A stretch of 64,000 nucleotides of DNA from an uncultured Bacteroides sp. (GTDB lineage Bacteria > Bacteroidota > Bacteroidia > Bacteroidales > Bacteroidaceae). A program made the position numbers and the translations under genes. The notes below the pieces were generated by a model. It ran no database searches. It had not been told where the DNA came from and worked only from the letters and a program-made list of their open reading frames with translations. The stretch is taken from assembly GCF_963677715.1 (NCBI RefSeq), contig NZ_OY782495.1:2408001-2472000 (forward strand). Direction: 5' to 3'. How positions within the stretch are numbered: the first letter of the stretch is position 1; every line of letters starts with the position of its first letter. This document shows, piece by piece, positions 17,075 through 25,613 of this stretch.

Positions 17075-18613
17075 TTAACCGGCCCAGTTTTCTCTGTCGA
17101 GATTGCGATAGCCGATAGCTTCGGCCAGATGTGTCGAAAGGATATTATCACTTCCTTCCAGATCGGCAATGGTACGGGCTACCTTTAGGATTCTATCGTA
17201 TGCCCGTGCCGATAAATTTAGCCGATTCATGGCTTGTTTCAACAGATTTAGTCCTTGTTTGTCCGGTTGGGCATATATAGTAAGTAATTTGCTTGTCATC
17301 TGGGCATTATTGTGGATACCGGGGTGTGCGCTGAAACGTTTTTCTTGTGTTTTTCTGGCTCTAATGACTCTTTCGCGTATACTGGCGCTGGATTCCCCCT
17401 GCCGTTTGTCTGACATTTTATCAAAAGGTACGGGAACGATCTCTATCTGTATGTCAATGCGGTCTAGTAGCGGGCCGGAGATTTTATTGAGGTATTTCTG
17501 AACCTGACCGGGATTGCAAACGCATGCTTTAGTAGGATGGTTATAATATCCGCAGGGGCAGGGGTTCATTGAAGCCACAAGCATGAAACTTGCAGGGTAT
17601 TCGATGCTCCATCGGGCACGCGATATAGTGATTTTTCGATCTTCCAACGGTTGGCGAAGTACCTCAAGAACATTTCTGTTAAATTCGGGCAGCTCATCTA
17701 AAAAGAGTACACCGTTATGGGCCAGACTTATTTCTCCCGGTTGTGGAAAGCTGCCTCCTCCTACCATTGCAACCTGAGAAATGGTATGGTGTGGGTCACG
17801 GAACGGGCGCTTGGAGATGAGTGAAGAGTTGCGACCAAGCTTTCCTGCTACGGAGTGTATTTTTGTTGTTTCCAGACTTTCGTTGAGCGAAAGGGGAGGA
17901 AGGATGGAAGGTAAACGTTTGCTCATCATTGATTTACCGCTTCCTGGGGCACCGATCATAATAATGTTGTGGCCTCCGGCAGCAGCTACTTCTAATGCGC
18001 GTTTTACATTTTCCTGGCCTTTTACTTCTGAAAAGTCGGACTCGTAGAGGTTTTGTTGTTCATAGAATTCTTCACGGGTATTGACTTTCGTTGGTTCTAA
18101 TATGCATTCGTTATTGAAGAATTCAATAACTTCTTTGATGTTGCTAACTCCAAATACTTTTAAGTTATTGACCACTGCTGCTTCCCGTGCGTTTTGAAGA
18201 GGAATGATAATTCCTTCAAGCCCGTCTTCTCTTGCTTTAATCGCTATTGGCAAAGCTCCTTTAATCGGCTGGATGCTGCCGTCGAGACTGAGCTCGCCCA
18301 TAATCAGATAGTGAGGTAGTTTATCACAAGCAATGGTTTTGTTAGCGGCAAGCATGCCTATTGCCAGTGGTAAATCATAAGCAGATCCTTCTTTACGGAT
18401 GTCAGCCGGGGCCATATTGATGACAATATTGCTCGTTGGCATTTTATATCCGTTTACCTGCAAAGCGGAAATAATACGTTGATGACTTTCTTTGACTGCA
18501 GAATCTGGCAGGCCAACCAGATAGAACATACAACCTCGTGAGCTGTTCACTTCAATAGTGATGATAGTAGCGTCTATGCCTTGAACTGCGGCGCCGAATA
18601 GTTTTACAAGCAT
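17075..18613 (-). CDS. YifB/ComM-family magnesium-chelatase-like AAA+ ATPase
   Basis: 512 residues, the normal length. An N-terminal ChlI-like domain (about 1-170; GLPDSAVKESHQRI, APADIRKEGSAYDLP) precedes an AAA+ core with Walker A GAPGSGKS and Walker B VLFLDELPEF. A cysteine cluster (CPCGYYNHPTKACVC) and a C-terminal helical domain (NLSARAYDRILKVARTIADL) follow. ComM, the family member from naturally transforming bacteria, is a helicase that promotes branch migration during DNA uptake. The role in Bacteroides is unproven. The TlpA-like gene lies 26 bp upstream on the same strand. Confidence 0.93.
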   Translation of the reverse strand: MLVKLFGAAVQGIDATIITIEVNSSRGCMFYLVGLPDSAVKESHQRIISALQVNGYKMPTSNIVINMAPADIRKEGSAYDLPLAIGMLAANKTIACDKLPHYLIMGELSLDGSIQPIKGALPIAIKAREDGLEGIIIPLQNAREAAVVNNLKVFGVSNIKEVIEFFNNECILEPTKVNTREEFYEQQNLYESDFSEVKGQENVKRALEVAAAGGHNIIMIGAPGSGKSMMSKRLPSILPPLSLNESLETTKIHSVAGKLGRNSSLISKRPFRDPHHTISQVAMVGGGSFPQPGEISLAHNGVLFLDELPEFNRNVLEVLRQPLEDRKITISRARWSIEYPASFMLVASMNPCPCGYYNHPTKACVCNPGQVQKYLNKISGPLLDRIDIQIEIVPVPFDKMSDKRQGESSASIRERVIRARKTQEKRFSAHPGIHNNAQMTSKLLTIYAQPDKQGLNLLKQAMNRLNLSARAYDRILKVARTIADLEGSDNILSTHLAEAIGYRNLDRENWAG

Positions 18614-18639
18614 TGTGTTTTTGATAGATAAGATGTGAG

Positions 18640-19656
18640 TTATTTTATTGTCTCTTGCATCTTTTTGATTATTGTTTCACTTTTTTCTCCTTTTGCCATA
18701 ATTTTCCCATCGGGAGAGATGAGGTAATAGGTTGGCAGGCTTTTTACGGCATATTGTTTGATTACATAAGATTCCCATCCCGAAAAATCGCAGAGTTGCT
18801 CACCGATTAAGGTATCTTTCTTTATTGTCTCTTTCCAACTTGCTTTGTCAACATCCAGAGAGATACTTAACAGGGTGAAATTCTTGTTCTTTTTATACGA
18901 CTGGTAAATTTTGCGTAGTTTATAGTAGTTGCTGTCTTTACGTGCATCATTCCATGATGCCCAAAAATTCAGCAGTATGTATTTACCTTTGATATCGGAG
19001 AGAGAGGTTCTTTTACCATTTGCGTTTGGCATACTAAAAAAAGGGGCAGGTTTGCCTATACCAATGCTTTCTTCCTTGCTTATATTGCTGCTGAGCTGAT
19101 CTATGTACGGATTATCTCGTAATTCTCCATTCATAAGAGCAATTAGTTGCTTTATTTTGGTTAAGTCGGGATTTGCTTTTTCAACAAAATATTTTTTTAG
19201 CAGGTAGATACTTACTATTGATGAATCATGTTGCCGGATAAATGTTTCAACCCTGCTTTCTAATTCTTTTTCGGATAGTTTACTCGTATTTAAGGCTGTT
19301 TGGAGCGTAGTCAATTCTTCGTTTAATATATTCCCGCCGATTTTGAGAATATCCAGATGATTGATGTCTCCTGTTATTTCAATGTTATTTCCTTTTTCCA
19401 GATAAATGGGGTGCTTTTTCTGGTTGGAGAAGAGCAACATGGCGGGTACAATAGTGTCTACCGATAGCGTATGCGAAAATTTATTCTTCTGCACATAAAT
19501 TGTATCCATTAGACTGGATAATTCGTCTGTGCCGTAAATATAGATGGTATCGTTGCCCAATCCTTTTATTTCGCCGTTTATACTGACTTTAGTGGAGTGC
19601 ACGTTGCATCCGAGTAAGCAGAAGGATGCAATAAACAAAAGGCAAATCTTGTTCAT
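18640..19656 (-). CDS. TlpA-like thioredoxin-fold lipoprotein lacking CxxC, with DUF4369-like N-domain
   Basis: 338 residues. Lipobox LLGC with lipidated Cys about residue 16. Residues about 22-115 resemble the DUF4369 domain that often precedes TlpA domains in Bacteroidota (IKGLGNDTIYIYG). Residues about 205-338 are a TlpA/AhpC-type thioredoxin fold (GKPAPFFSMPNANGKRTSL; ILLNFWASW). Where WCxxC should follow, the sequence reads WASW-N236-D-A-R239, so both redox cysteines are missing. It may be a structural or binding protein rather than a disulfide reductase. Probably precedes and shares transcription with the YifB gene. Confidence 0.88.
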   Translation of the reverse strand: MNKICLLFIASFCLLGCNVHSTKVSINGEIKGLGNDTIYIYGTDELSSLMDTIYVQKNKFSHTLSVDTIVPAMLLFSNQKKHPIYLEKGNNIEITGDINHLDILKIGGNILNEELTTLQTALNTSKLSEKELESRVETFIRQHDSSIVSIYLLKKYFVEKANPDLTKIKQLIALMNGELRDNPYIDQLSSNISKEESIGIGKPAPFFSMPNANGKRTSLSDIKGKYILLNFWASWNDARKDSNYYKLRKIYQSYKKNKNFTLLSISLDVDKASWKETIKKDTLIGEQLCDFSGWESYVIKQYAVKSLPTYYLISPDGKIMAKGEKSETIIKKMQETIK

Positions 19657-19693
19657 TCTTTTTTTTGCGAATGTAATTCTTTTGTGGCAAATA

Positions 19694-19735
19694 AAAAAGG
19701 GTTGCTTGTCATTTATGTAACAAGCAACCCTTTTT
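19694..19735 (-). terminator. Terminator of the TPR/OmpA-like lipoprotein gene
   Basis: Perfect 16-bp stem (19694-19709 with 19720-19735) flanked by A- and T-runs, just after the lipoprotein stop codon on the minus strand and before the TlpA-like gene. Confidence 0.9.
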
Positions 19736-19757
19736 ATTTATTTTTGTAGCTAACGTT

Positions 19758-21461
19758 TTATTTAACGATACTCAAAAAATCTGCATTTGCAAAGTATTTT
19801 GCAAACTCAAGATCAGTCGAAGCCTTTTTAGCTAATGAAGAATCTTTCTGAACTGCACTCTTCAAACTACTTGTAAGCATAGATGCGTTGTTGGTTCTTG
19901 CACCTAAAATTGCCATAAGGTAATCTGTGTATGCATCAGGGTTTTCAACGTTAGAAAGAGTACTTTTTGCTTTGTTGTAGTCCTTAGCCAAAATCTGAGC
20001 TAAAGCTGCACTGTTGGTTTTAGCATCACCGAAAGAATTTACTGCTCTTTCGTATTGACCTTGTGCAACATATAAGTTTCCAAGAGTTTCATTAAGTTCT
20101 TTTGCACCGGCAGCTTTGCCTAAGTAAGCTTCAGCTCCAACCTTATCTCCTTTAGCCAAAGCAACAAGACCAAGGTTCATGTTTACTTCAGGAGCAGCAT
20201 TTAAACTGGCGGCTTTGTTTAAGAATGATTCTGCTTTAGCAAGATCACCAGCCTGATAGGCTAAATTACCAAGGTTGTTATATGCACGGTAATCATTAGG
20301 AAATTGTTGTGTCGCTTTGGTAAAGATGGCTTCTTTTTTTGCGTTATCTTTAGTCAGGGTAGCAGCGTAAAGAAGTTCTTCAAGATTAAGTTTGCTTGCA
20401 TCAGTTTCAGCCAGATTAGAAATTTCTTCGTCAGACTTACCAATGATCTCATAATTCAAAGTTAAACGAGAACGTCTTAGTTCAGGAAGAACATCATCTG
20501 CCAGATTCTTATAAACAGAAGAGATGTTTTTAATTTCTTTTTCTCTTTGTTCCGGATCTTGGTACATTGAAAGTACGCGAAGGATCAGTTCTTTATCTTG
20601 GATATTTGATTTAGAAACCAATTCCTGGAATCCTTCCCAATCTTCAGCTGTGTATTTAGCATCAACTGTAGCATCTATCTTTGACTTTTTAAGCTCTTTG
20701 TTTAGATACTTAGTTGTGTTCGCTTCACGATTCTCGGCTAATTTGGTATTTAAATCCATGCCACCGTCAGGAGAAGCATAAGCTGAAATCTCGATGTTGC
20801 TGATTTTTTTATTGTCTGCAGCATTTACATCGGCTACTTGCTTGTTAAACTCCTTCACTCCGTCTGATTTCAATTCACTTGCACGAAGGTTGGCTTGTTG
20901 AATAAGGAACATGATGTTAGCTTGATGAGCATCTTTTATAATTCTTTGGAAAGCATCTTCGCTATTTGCAGGATTTGCACTGCTCAATGTGTTTCCAATT
21001 AGTTCTGAAGTCGAAATTACTCCATCGGCTACCTTTACAGAAGGAATAGCAACTGTTTTATTCCCTATTGTGGCTTTAAACTCAAGATAAAGTTCAGATT
21101 TAGCCATTTCAGGAACGTAGTCAAAAGATGCTTTCATAGTGTAGGTCCCACCCATTTTATAAGAAATAGTTTGGTCGTTTCCTTCTACTTTCTCGCCTTG
21201 GAAAACAGCTGTTTGACCTTTAACCTGACCGCCATCCCATTTTAATACAGGGGTAACTTCTACTACGGCTTTTTTATTAAAATACTTTTCTGGGAATTTC
21301 CCATTAATAGTTACGGGTACTTTACCTCCTACTGCTTCCAGAACCTGAGGAGTCGTAGTGAAATAATCAGATGATAATTCACCCATTTTTTTGCTGCACG
21401 ATGATAATGATAGTGCAACAATCGTAGCCATGAGTAACGGCAAATACAACTTCTTAATCAT
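19758..21461 (-). CDS. Large TPR lipoprotein with OmpA-like segment
   Basis: 567 residues. Lipobox LSSC with lipidated Cys about residue 22. Residues about 30-160 form a beta-rich region (VTINGKFPEKYF, EVTPVLKWDGGQV). The middle contains IEISAYASPDGG with NREANTTKYLNKEL, the pattern of OmpA-family peptidoglycan-binding domains. Residues about 355-540 hold tetratricopeptide repeats (YRAYNNLGNLAYQAGDLAKA; PEVNMNLGLVALAKGD). An envelope role linking outer membrane and peptidoglycan is inferred. Two -7-type promoter elements lie upstream and a strong terminator downstream, so it is a single-gene unit. Confidence 0.85.
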   Translation of the reverse strand: MIKKLYLPLLMATIVALSLSSCSKKMGELSSDYFTTTPQVLEAVGGKVPVTINGKFPEKYFNKKAVVEVTPVLKWDGGQVKGQTAVFQGEKVEGNDQTISYKMGGTYTMKASFDYVPEMAKSELYLEFKATIGNKTVAIPSVKVADGVISTSELIGNTLSSANPANSEDAFQRIIKDAHQANIMFLIQQANLRASELKSDGVKEFNKQVADVNAADNKKISNIEISAYASPDGGMDLNTKLAENREANTTKYLNKELKKSKIDATVDAKYTAEDWEGFQELVSKSNIQDKELILRVLSMYQDPEQREKEIKNISSVYKNLADDVLPELRRSRLTLNYEIIGKSDEEISNLAETDASKLNLEELLYAATLTKDNAKKEAIFTKATQQFPNDYRAYNNLGNLAYQAGDLAKAESFLNKAASLNAAPEVNMNLGLVALAKGDKVGAEAYLGKAAGAKELNETLGNLYVAQGQYERAVNSFGDAKTNSAALAQILAKDYNKAKSTLSNVENPDAYTDYLMAILGARTNNASMLTSSLKSAVQKDSSLAKKASTDLEFAKYFANADFLSIVK

Positions 21462-21530
21462 TTTAGGTATAAATTAAATGTTTGTAATTTGAAATCTTAT
21501 CTATTCATAAGTCTTCGCAGGAGTGACCTC

Positions 21531-21548
21531 CAAAGGTAGGCAAAGATA
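21531..21548 (-). promoter_or_regulatory. Tandem -7 elements upstream of the TPR/OmpA-like gene
   Basis: On the minus strand TATCTTTG (21548-21541) is followed 2 nt later by TACCTTTG (21538-21531); both fit TAnnTTTG. Two start sites about 10 nt apart are possible. The leader would be about 65-75 nt. Confidence 0.55.
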
Positions 21549-21669
21549 ATAAATATTAATCATTTGGACAATAATCGCATTGTTTTTATCATAAATTAAT
21601 ATAATCAACATCGGACAAGGATAATTGTGTTTTGTCTTGTGAACAACAGAAACTAAGAGTTTATTTTTT

Positions 21670-22620
21670 TTAGTCTTGTTGTTTTTCCTTTCTGTATTTT
21701 ATATTGCGTGGATGATGCTCTATTATCTCGCTTCTTAACATATTTCGGTCAATGTGAGTGTATATTTCTGTTGTTGCGATTGATTCGTGCCCCAGCATGC
21801 TCTGAATTGCTCTTAAATTTGCTCCCCCTTCTAATAAATGTGTAGCGAATGAGTGTCGAAAAGTGTGTGGGCTTATCGTTTTTGTGATGCATGCTGTTTG
21901 GGCCAGTTCCTTTATCATGTGAAAAATCATAATTCTTGATAAATTAGTTCCTCTGCGGCTTAAGAATAAAATGTCTTCGAAACTTTTTTTGATTTTTTGT
22001 TTGTTTCGGTCGATGAAATATAGCTGTATCTCTTTTATTGCTTTTTGCGAGATGGGTACTAAACGTTGCTTGTTACCTTTGCCTTCTACTTTGATGAACT
22101 CTTCCTTTAAATAAAGGTCTGATATTTTCAGATATATTAATTCGGATACTCTTAAGCCACAACTATAAAGAGTTTCTAAGATTGCCCGATTTCGTTGTCC
22201 TTCCCTTTTGCTTAAGTCAATAGAAGAGATAATGGCATCTATTTCTTCTATTGATAATATTTCTGGTAATTTGAATCCTATTCTTGGACCTTCTATTAAT
22301 TCACAAGGATCTATTTCAATACAATTCTCTAATATTAAAAACCGAAAAAAAGATTTGATGCCTGATATGATACGGGCTTGTGAGCGTGGATGGATGCCTA
22401 TGTCATGTAAACCGGCAATGAATCGTTCAATATCATCTGTTGTGGCTTTTAGGATATCAATTGTTTCTATAACAAAAAAGCTCATTAATTTATCTAAATC
22501 GCTGTTATATGCTTCTTGAGTGTTTGGAGACAGAGACTTTTCTAATTTCAGATATTGCTGATATTTTTTGATTATGAATCGATCCCTTTCCTTCTTATCT
22601 TTTTTTTCATCTAATATCAT
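21670..22620 (-). CDS. xerD: Tyrosine recombinase XerD
   Basis: 316 residues. The N-terminal SAM-like core-binding domain (about 18-105) has YLKLEKSLSPNTQEAY. The catalytic domain has the Arg in CGLRVSELIYLK, the Lys in VEGKGNKQRLVP, HTFRHSFATHLLEGG and the nucleophilic Tyr in TTEIYTHID. XerC/XerD resolve chromosome dimers at dif. A lone XerD-type gene divergent from aroQ, in a housekeeping setting, argues for this role rather than a mobile-element integrase; no att repeats are seen nearby. Confidence 0.92.
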   Translation of the reverse strand: MILDEKKDKKERDRFIIKKYQQYLKLEKSLSPNTQEAYNSDLDKLMSFFVIETIDILKATTDDIERFIAGLHDIGIHPRSQARIISGIKSFFRFLILENCIEIDPCELIEGPRIGFKLPEILSIEEIDAIISSIDLSKREGQRNRAILETLYSCGLRVSELIYLKISDLYLKEEFIKVEGKGNKQRLVPISQKAIKEIQLYFIDRNKQKIKKSFEDILFLSRRGTNLSRIMIFHMIKELAQTACITKTISPHTFRHSFATHLLEGGANLRAIQSMLGHESIATTEIYTHIDRNMLRSEIIEHHPRNIKYRKEKQQD

Positions 22621-22630
22621 TTCTTTTTTC

Positions 22631-22638
22631 TACCTTTG
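22631..22638 (+). promoter_or_regulatory. -7 element for the aroQ operon
   Basis: TACCTTTG, an exact TAnnTTTG match, 57 bp before the aroQ start. Confidence 0.6.
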
Positions 22639-22664
22639 CGCTTTATAACGATTTGTTTTGAAAA

Positions 22665-22672
22665 CAAAGATA
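22665..22672 (-). promoter_or_regulatory. -7 element for xerD
   Basis: TATCTTTG on the minus strand, 45 bp before the xerD start. It lies inside the predicted aroQ leader, so the two promoters face each other. Confidence 0.55.
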
Positions 22673-22694
22673 TTAAAAACATTAAGATTGTGTT

Positions 22695-23114
22695 ATGAAG
22701 ATACAAATTATTAACGGGCCTAATATCAATCTACTTGGTAAACGTGAGCCTTCCATCTATGGTAAGGTTGCTTTTGAAGATTATCTGGCAGAGCTTCGGT
22801 TAAGATATGTTGGCGTAGATATTTGTTATTATCAGTCTAATGCTGAAGGAGATCTGATTGATAAAATACAGGAAATCGGGTTCGCTGTAGATGGGATCAT
22901 TTTAAATGCCGGTGCATATACGCATACGTCTATAGCTTTACAGGATGCTATTCGTTCTGTCGTCGCACCGGTAATAGAGGTGCATATTTCGAATGTACAT
23001 TCGAGAGAGTCATTTCGACATATTTCGATGATAGCTTGCGCATGCAAAGGCGTTATTTGCGGTTTTGGACTGAATTCTTACCGGCTGGCACTTGAGGCAT
23101 TGACGGGAAAATAA
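22695..23114 (+). CDS. aroQ: Type II 3-dehydroquinate dehydratase
   Basis: 139 residues, usual length. Converts 3-dehydroquinate to 3-dehydroshikimate in the shikimate pathway. Seen: INGPNINLLGKREPSIYG with the catalytic Arg/Tyr region, LNAGAYTHTSIALQDAI, and EVHISNVHSRESFRHIS with the active-site His and substrate-binding residues. Forms dodecamers in known cases. First gene of a run that continues with pyruvate kinase 28 bp downstream. Confidence 0.96.
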   Translation: MKIQIINGPNINLLGKREPSIYGKVAFEDYLAELRLRYVGVDICYYQSNAEGDLIDKIQEIGFAVDGIILNAGAYTHTSIALQDAIRSVVAPVIEVHISNVHSRESFRHISMIACACKGVICGFGLNSYRLALEALTGK

Positions 23115-23142
23115 TTTTAGGTATTAATTTAGAGGAAAATTT

Positions 23143-24597
23143 ATGAAGAAGCATACTAAAATAGTTGCGTCTATTTCGGATAGGCGTTGTGATGTTGATT
23201 TTATTGCGCAATTGTATGATGCCGGTATGAATGTAGTTCGCATGAATACTGCTCATGCAGATAGACAAGGCTCTGAGAACATTATAAATAATGTAAGAAC
23301 GGTATCGAATAAGATTGCTATCTTAATGGATACTAAGGGGCCGGAAGTGAGGACTACAGTTTGTGCGGAACCTATAGCATATTGTATTGGCGACAAGGTG
23401 AAAGTTGTTGGTGATCCTAATCGTGAAACTGTCCGCGAATGTATTTCTGTTTCTTATTTTGATTTTGTGAAAGATCTGTATGTTGGAGGAGATATCCTTA
23501 TTGACGATGGTGATCTTGCTCTTCGGGTGATTGAACAGACGGATGATTTTTTACTTTGCGAAGTACAAAATGAAGCAACTTTGGGAAGTCGTAAGAGCGT
23601 TAATGTGCCAGGCGTACGTATCAATTTGCCTTCGCTTACTGAGAAAGATAAGGCTAATATCCTCTATGCCATAGAAAGAGATATTGATTTTATTGCTCAC
23701 TCTTTTGTTCGTAATAAACAGGACGTACTTGATATTCAAAAAATGCTGGATGAACACGATAGTGAAATAAAAATTATAGCAAAAATAGAGAATCAGGAAG
23801 GCGTTGATAACATAGACGAGATTCTTGAAGTAGCTTATGGGATAATGGTGGCCCGTGGAGATCTTGGCATTGAAGTTCCTCAAGAGAAGATTCCGGGTAT
23901 TCAGCGAACAATAATCCGTAAATGTGTATTGGCTAAAAAACCTGTAATTGTTGCTACACAGATGTTGCACACAATGATAAATAATCCACGTCCGACACGC
24001 GCTGAAGTGACTGATATTGCTAATGCTATTTATTATCGTACGGATGCTTTAATGTTGAGCGGCGAAACTGCTTACGGCAAATATCCTGTTGAAGCCGTAA
24101 AAACAATGGCAAAAATAGCGGAACAAGCAGAGCAAGATAAGCTTGAAGAGAATGATATTCGTATACCATTAAGTCCCGATAACACGGATGTTACCGCCTT
24201 TTTGGCTAAGCAGGCAGTTAAGGCCACCTCTAAGATGAATATTCGTGCTATTATTACGGATAGTTACACCGGGCGTACAGCCCGTTATGTTGCGGCTTTT
24301 CGTGGTAAATATCCTGTTTTAGCTATGTGTTACAGAGAAAAAACGATGCGCTTATTAGCTTTATCGTATGGTGTTTTGCCTATATACCTTGAAGAGAAAA
24401 TTAATGCACAAGCCTATTTTTTCTCTGCACTTGAGTTATTGTTGAAAGAGGGACGTATTGTGGAGAGTGATATGGTGGCTTATCTTAGTGGAAGTTTCGG
24501 AGAAGGTGGTGGTACCTCTTTTCTGGAAATTAATAAAGTACAAACTGTAATTTCGAAGGCCAAGAATTACTTGTTGCCCACATTTATAGATAGATAA
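23143..24597 (+). CDS. pyk: Pyruvate kinase
   Basis: 484 residues. Transfers phosphate from PEP to ADP, giving pyruvate. Seen: the N-terminal barrel start (KIVASISDRRCD), IAKIENQEGVDNIDEI with the catalytic Lys, MVARGDLGIEVP with metal-binding residues, and VATQMLHTMINNPRPTRAE. The C-terminal allosteric domain spans about 350-484. The AGAGGA upstream of the ATG could act as a ribosome-binding site. The stop codon shares one base with the start of the methyltransferase gene (TAATG). Confidence 0.96.
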   Translation: MKKHTKIVASISDRRCDVDFIAQLYDAGMNVVRMNTAHADRQGSENIINNVRTVSNKIAILMDTKGPEVRTTVCAEPIAYCIGDKVKVVGDPNRETVRECISVSYFDFVKDLYVGGDILIDDGDLALRVIEQTDDFLLCEVQNEATLGSRKSVNVPGVRINLPSLTEKDKANILYAIERDIDFIAHSFVRNKQDVLDIQKMLDEHDSEIKIIAKIENQEGVDNIDEILEVAYGIMVARGDLGIEVPQEKIPGIQRTIIRKCVLAKKPVIVATQMLHTMINNPRPTRAEVTDIANAIYYRTDALMLSGETAYGKYPVEAVKTMAKIAEQAEQDKLEENDIRIPLSPDNTDVTAFLAKQAVKATSKMNIRAIITDSYTGRTARYVAAFRGKYPVLAMCYREKTMRLLALSYGVLPIYLEEKINAQAYFFSALELLLKEGRIVESDMVAYLSGSFGEGGGTSFLEINKVQTVISKAKNYLLPTFIDR

Positions 24598-25241
24598 TGT
24601 TAGATTCGGATGCATCGTTGCAAGCGTATATCTTGCAGCATATAGATCCTGAAAGTGATTACTTAAATGCTCTTTATCGTGATACGCATGTAAAACTATT
24701 ACGGCCTCGTATGGCTTCGGGACATTTACAGGGACGTATGTTGAAAATGTTTGTTGAGATGATTCGTCCTCGTCAGATTCTTGAAATTGGTACTTATAGT
24801 GGATATTCAGCTCTTTGTTTAGCTGAAGGGTTGGTGGAAGATGGTGTTCTTCATACATTTGAAATTAATGATGAACAGGAAGATTTTACTCGTCCGTGGC
24901 TTGAGGGGGCAGCTTGTGCTGATAAGATTAAGTTTTATATAGGTGATGCTCTTTTGCTTGTTCCGGAATTGGATATTACTTTTGATTTAGTTTTTGTAGA
25001 TGGTGATAAACGAAAATATATTGAATATTACGAAATGTCCCTGTCTCATTTGTCGTCTGGGGGATATATTATAGTTGATAATACTTTATGGGATGGACAT
25101 GTGCTGGAACAGACTAATGCGAACGATTATCAAACAATAGGTATCAAGAAGTTCAATGACTATGTAGGACGGGATGCGCGAGTGGAAAAAGTAATTCTTC
25201 CTTTGCGCGACGGTTTGACCATCATAAGGAAAAAGGATTAG
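24597..25241 (+). CDS. SAM-dependent O-methyltransferase (class I, family 3)
   Basis: 214 residues. A Rossmann fold with the SAM-binding ILEIGTYSGYSALCLAE, metal-linked LVFVDGDKRKYIEYYE and GGYIIVDNTLWDGHVLE. These match the cation-dependent catechol/caffeoyl-CoA O-methyltransferase group (YrrM-like). Substrate unknown. It begins inside the pyk stop codon and lies 39 bp before rbfA. Confidence 0.92.
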   Translation: MLDSDASLQAYILQHIDPESDYLNALYRDTHVKLLRPRMASGHLQGRMLKMFVEMIRPRQILEIGTYSGYSALCLAEGLVEDGVLHTFEINDEQEDFTRPWLEGAACADKIKFYIGDALLLVPELDITFDLVFVDGDKRKYIEYYEMSLSHLSSGGYIIVDNTLWDGHVLEQTNANDYQTIGIKKFNDYVGRDARVEKVILPLRDGLTIIRKKD

Positions 25242-25280
25242 GGGGCAAATACATCAACATAATGATTAAAAACAATTAAG

Positions 25281-25613
25281 ATGGAAACAACCAGACAGAA
25301 TAAAATATCGCGCCTTTTGCAGAAAGAATTGAGTGACATATTCTTATTGCAGGCTAAAGCAATGACTGGTACGCTTGTATCGGTAAGCGTTGTACGCATT
25401 AGTCCCGACATGAGTGTTGCACGTGTTTATCTCAGTATTTTTCCTTCTGATAAAGGAGAAGAATTGGTGAAGAACGTTAATGAAAACGCGAAATCTATTC
25501 GTTATGAACTAGGCACGCGAGTACGTCATCAATTACGTATTATCCCCGAACTGAAATTCTTCATAGATGATTCACTCGATTATATAGAGAAAATTGATTC
25601 ATTATTAAAGTGA
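25281..25613 (+). CDS. rbfA: Ribosome-binding factor A
   Basis: 110 residues. Binds the 30S subunit and helps 16S rRNA 5' end maturation, with a cold-response role in other bacteria. KH-like fold; conserved ISRLLQKELSDIFL at the start, VSVVRISPDMSVARVYLS and the ending IPELKFFIDDSLDYIEKIDSLL. Its last bases (GTGA) overlap the start of the permease gene, which is a common arrangement in Bacteroidota. Confidence 0.95.
   Translation: METTRQNKISRLLQKELSDIFLLQAKAMTGTLVSVSVVRISPDMSVARVYLSIFPSDKGEELVKNVNENAKSIRYELGTRVRHQLRIIPELKFFIDDSLDYIEKIDSLLK

Noticed and set aside
21670-22620. xerD as a phage or conjugative-element integrase
   Set aside because: The sequence matches the housekeeping XerD length and motifs and sits among core genes without att-like repeats.
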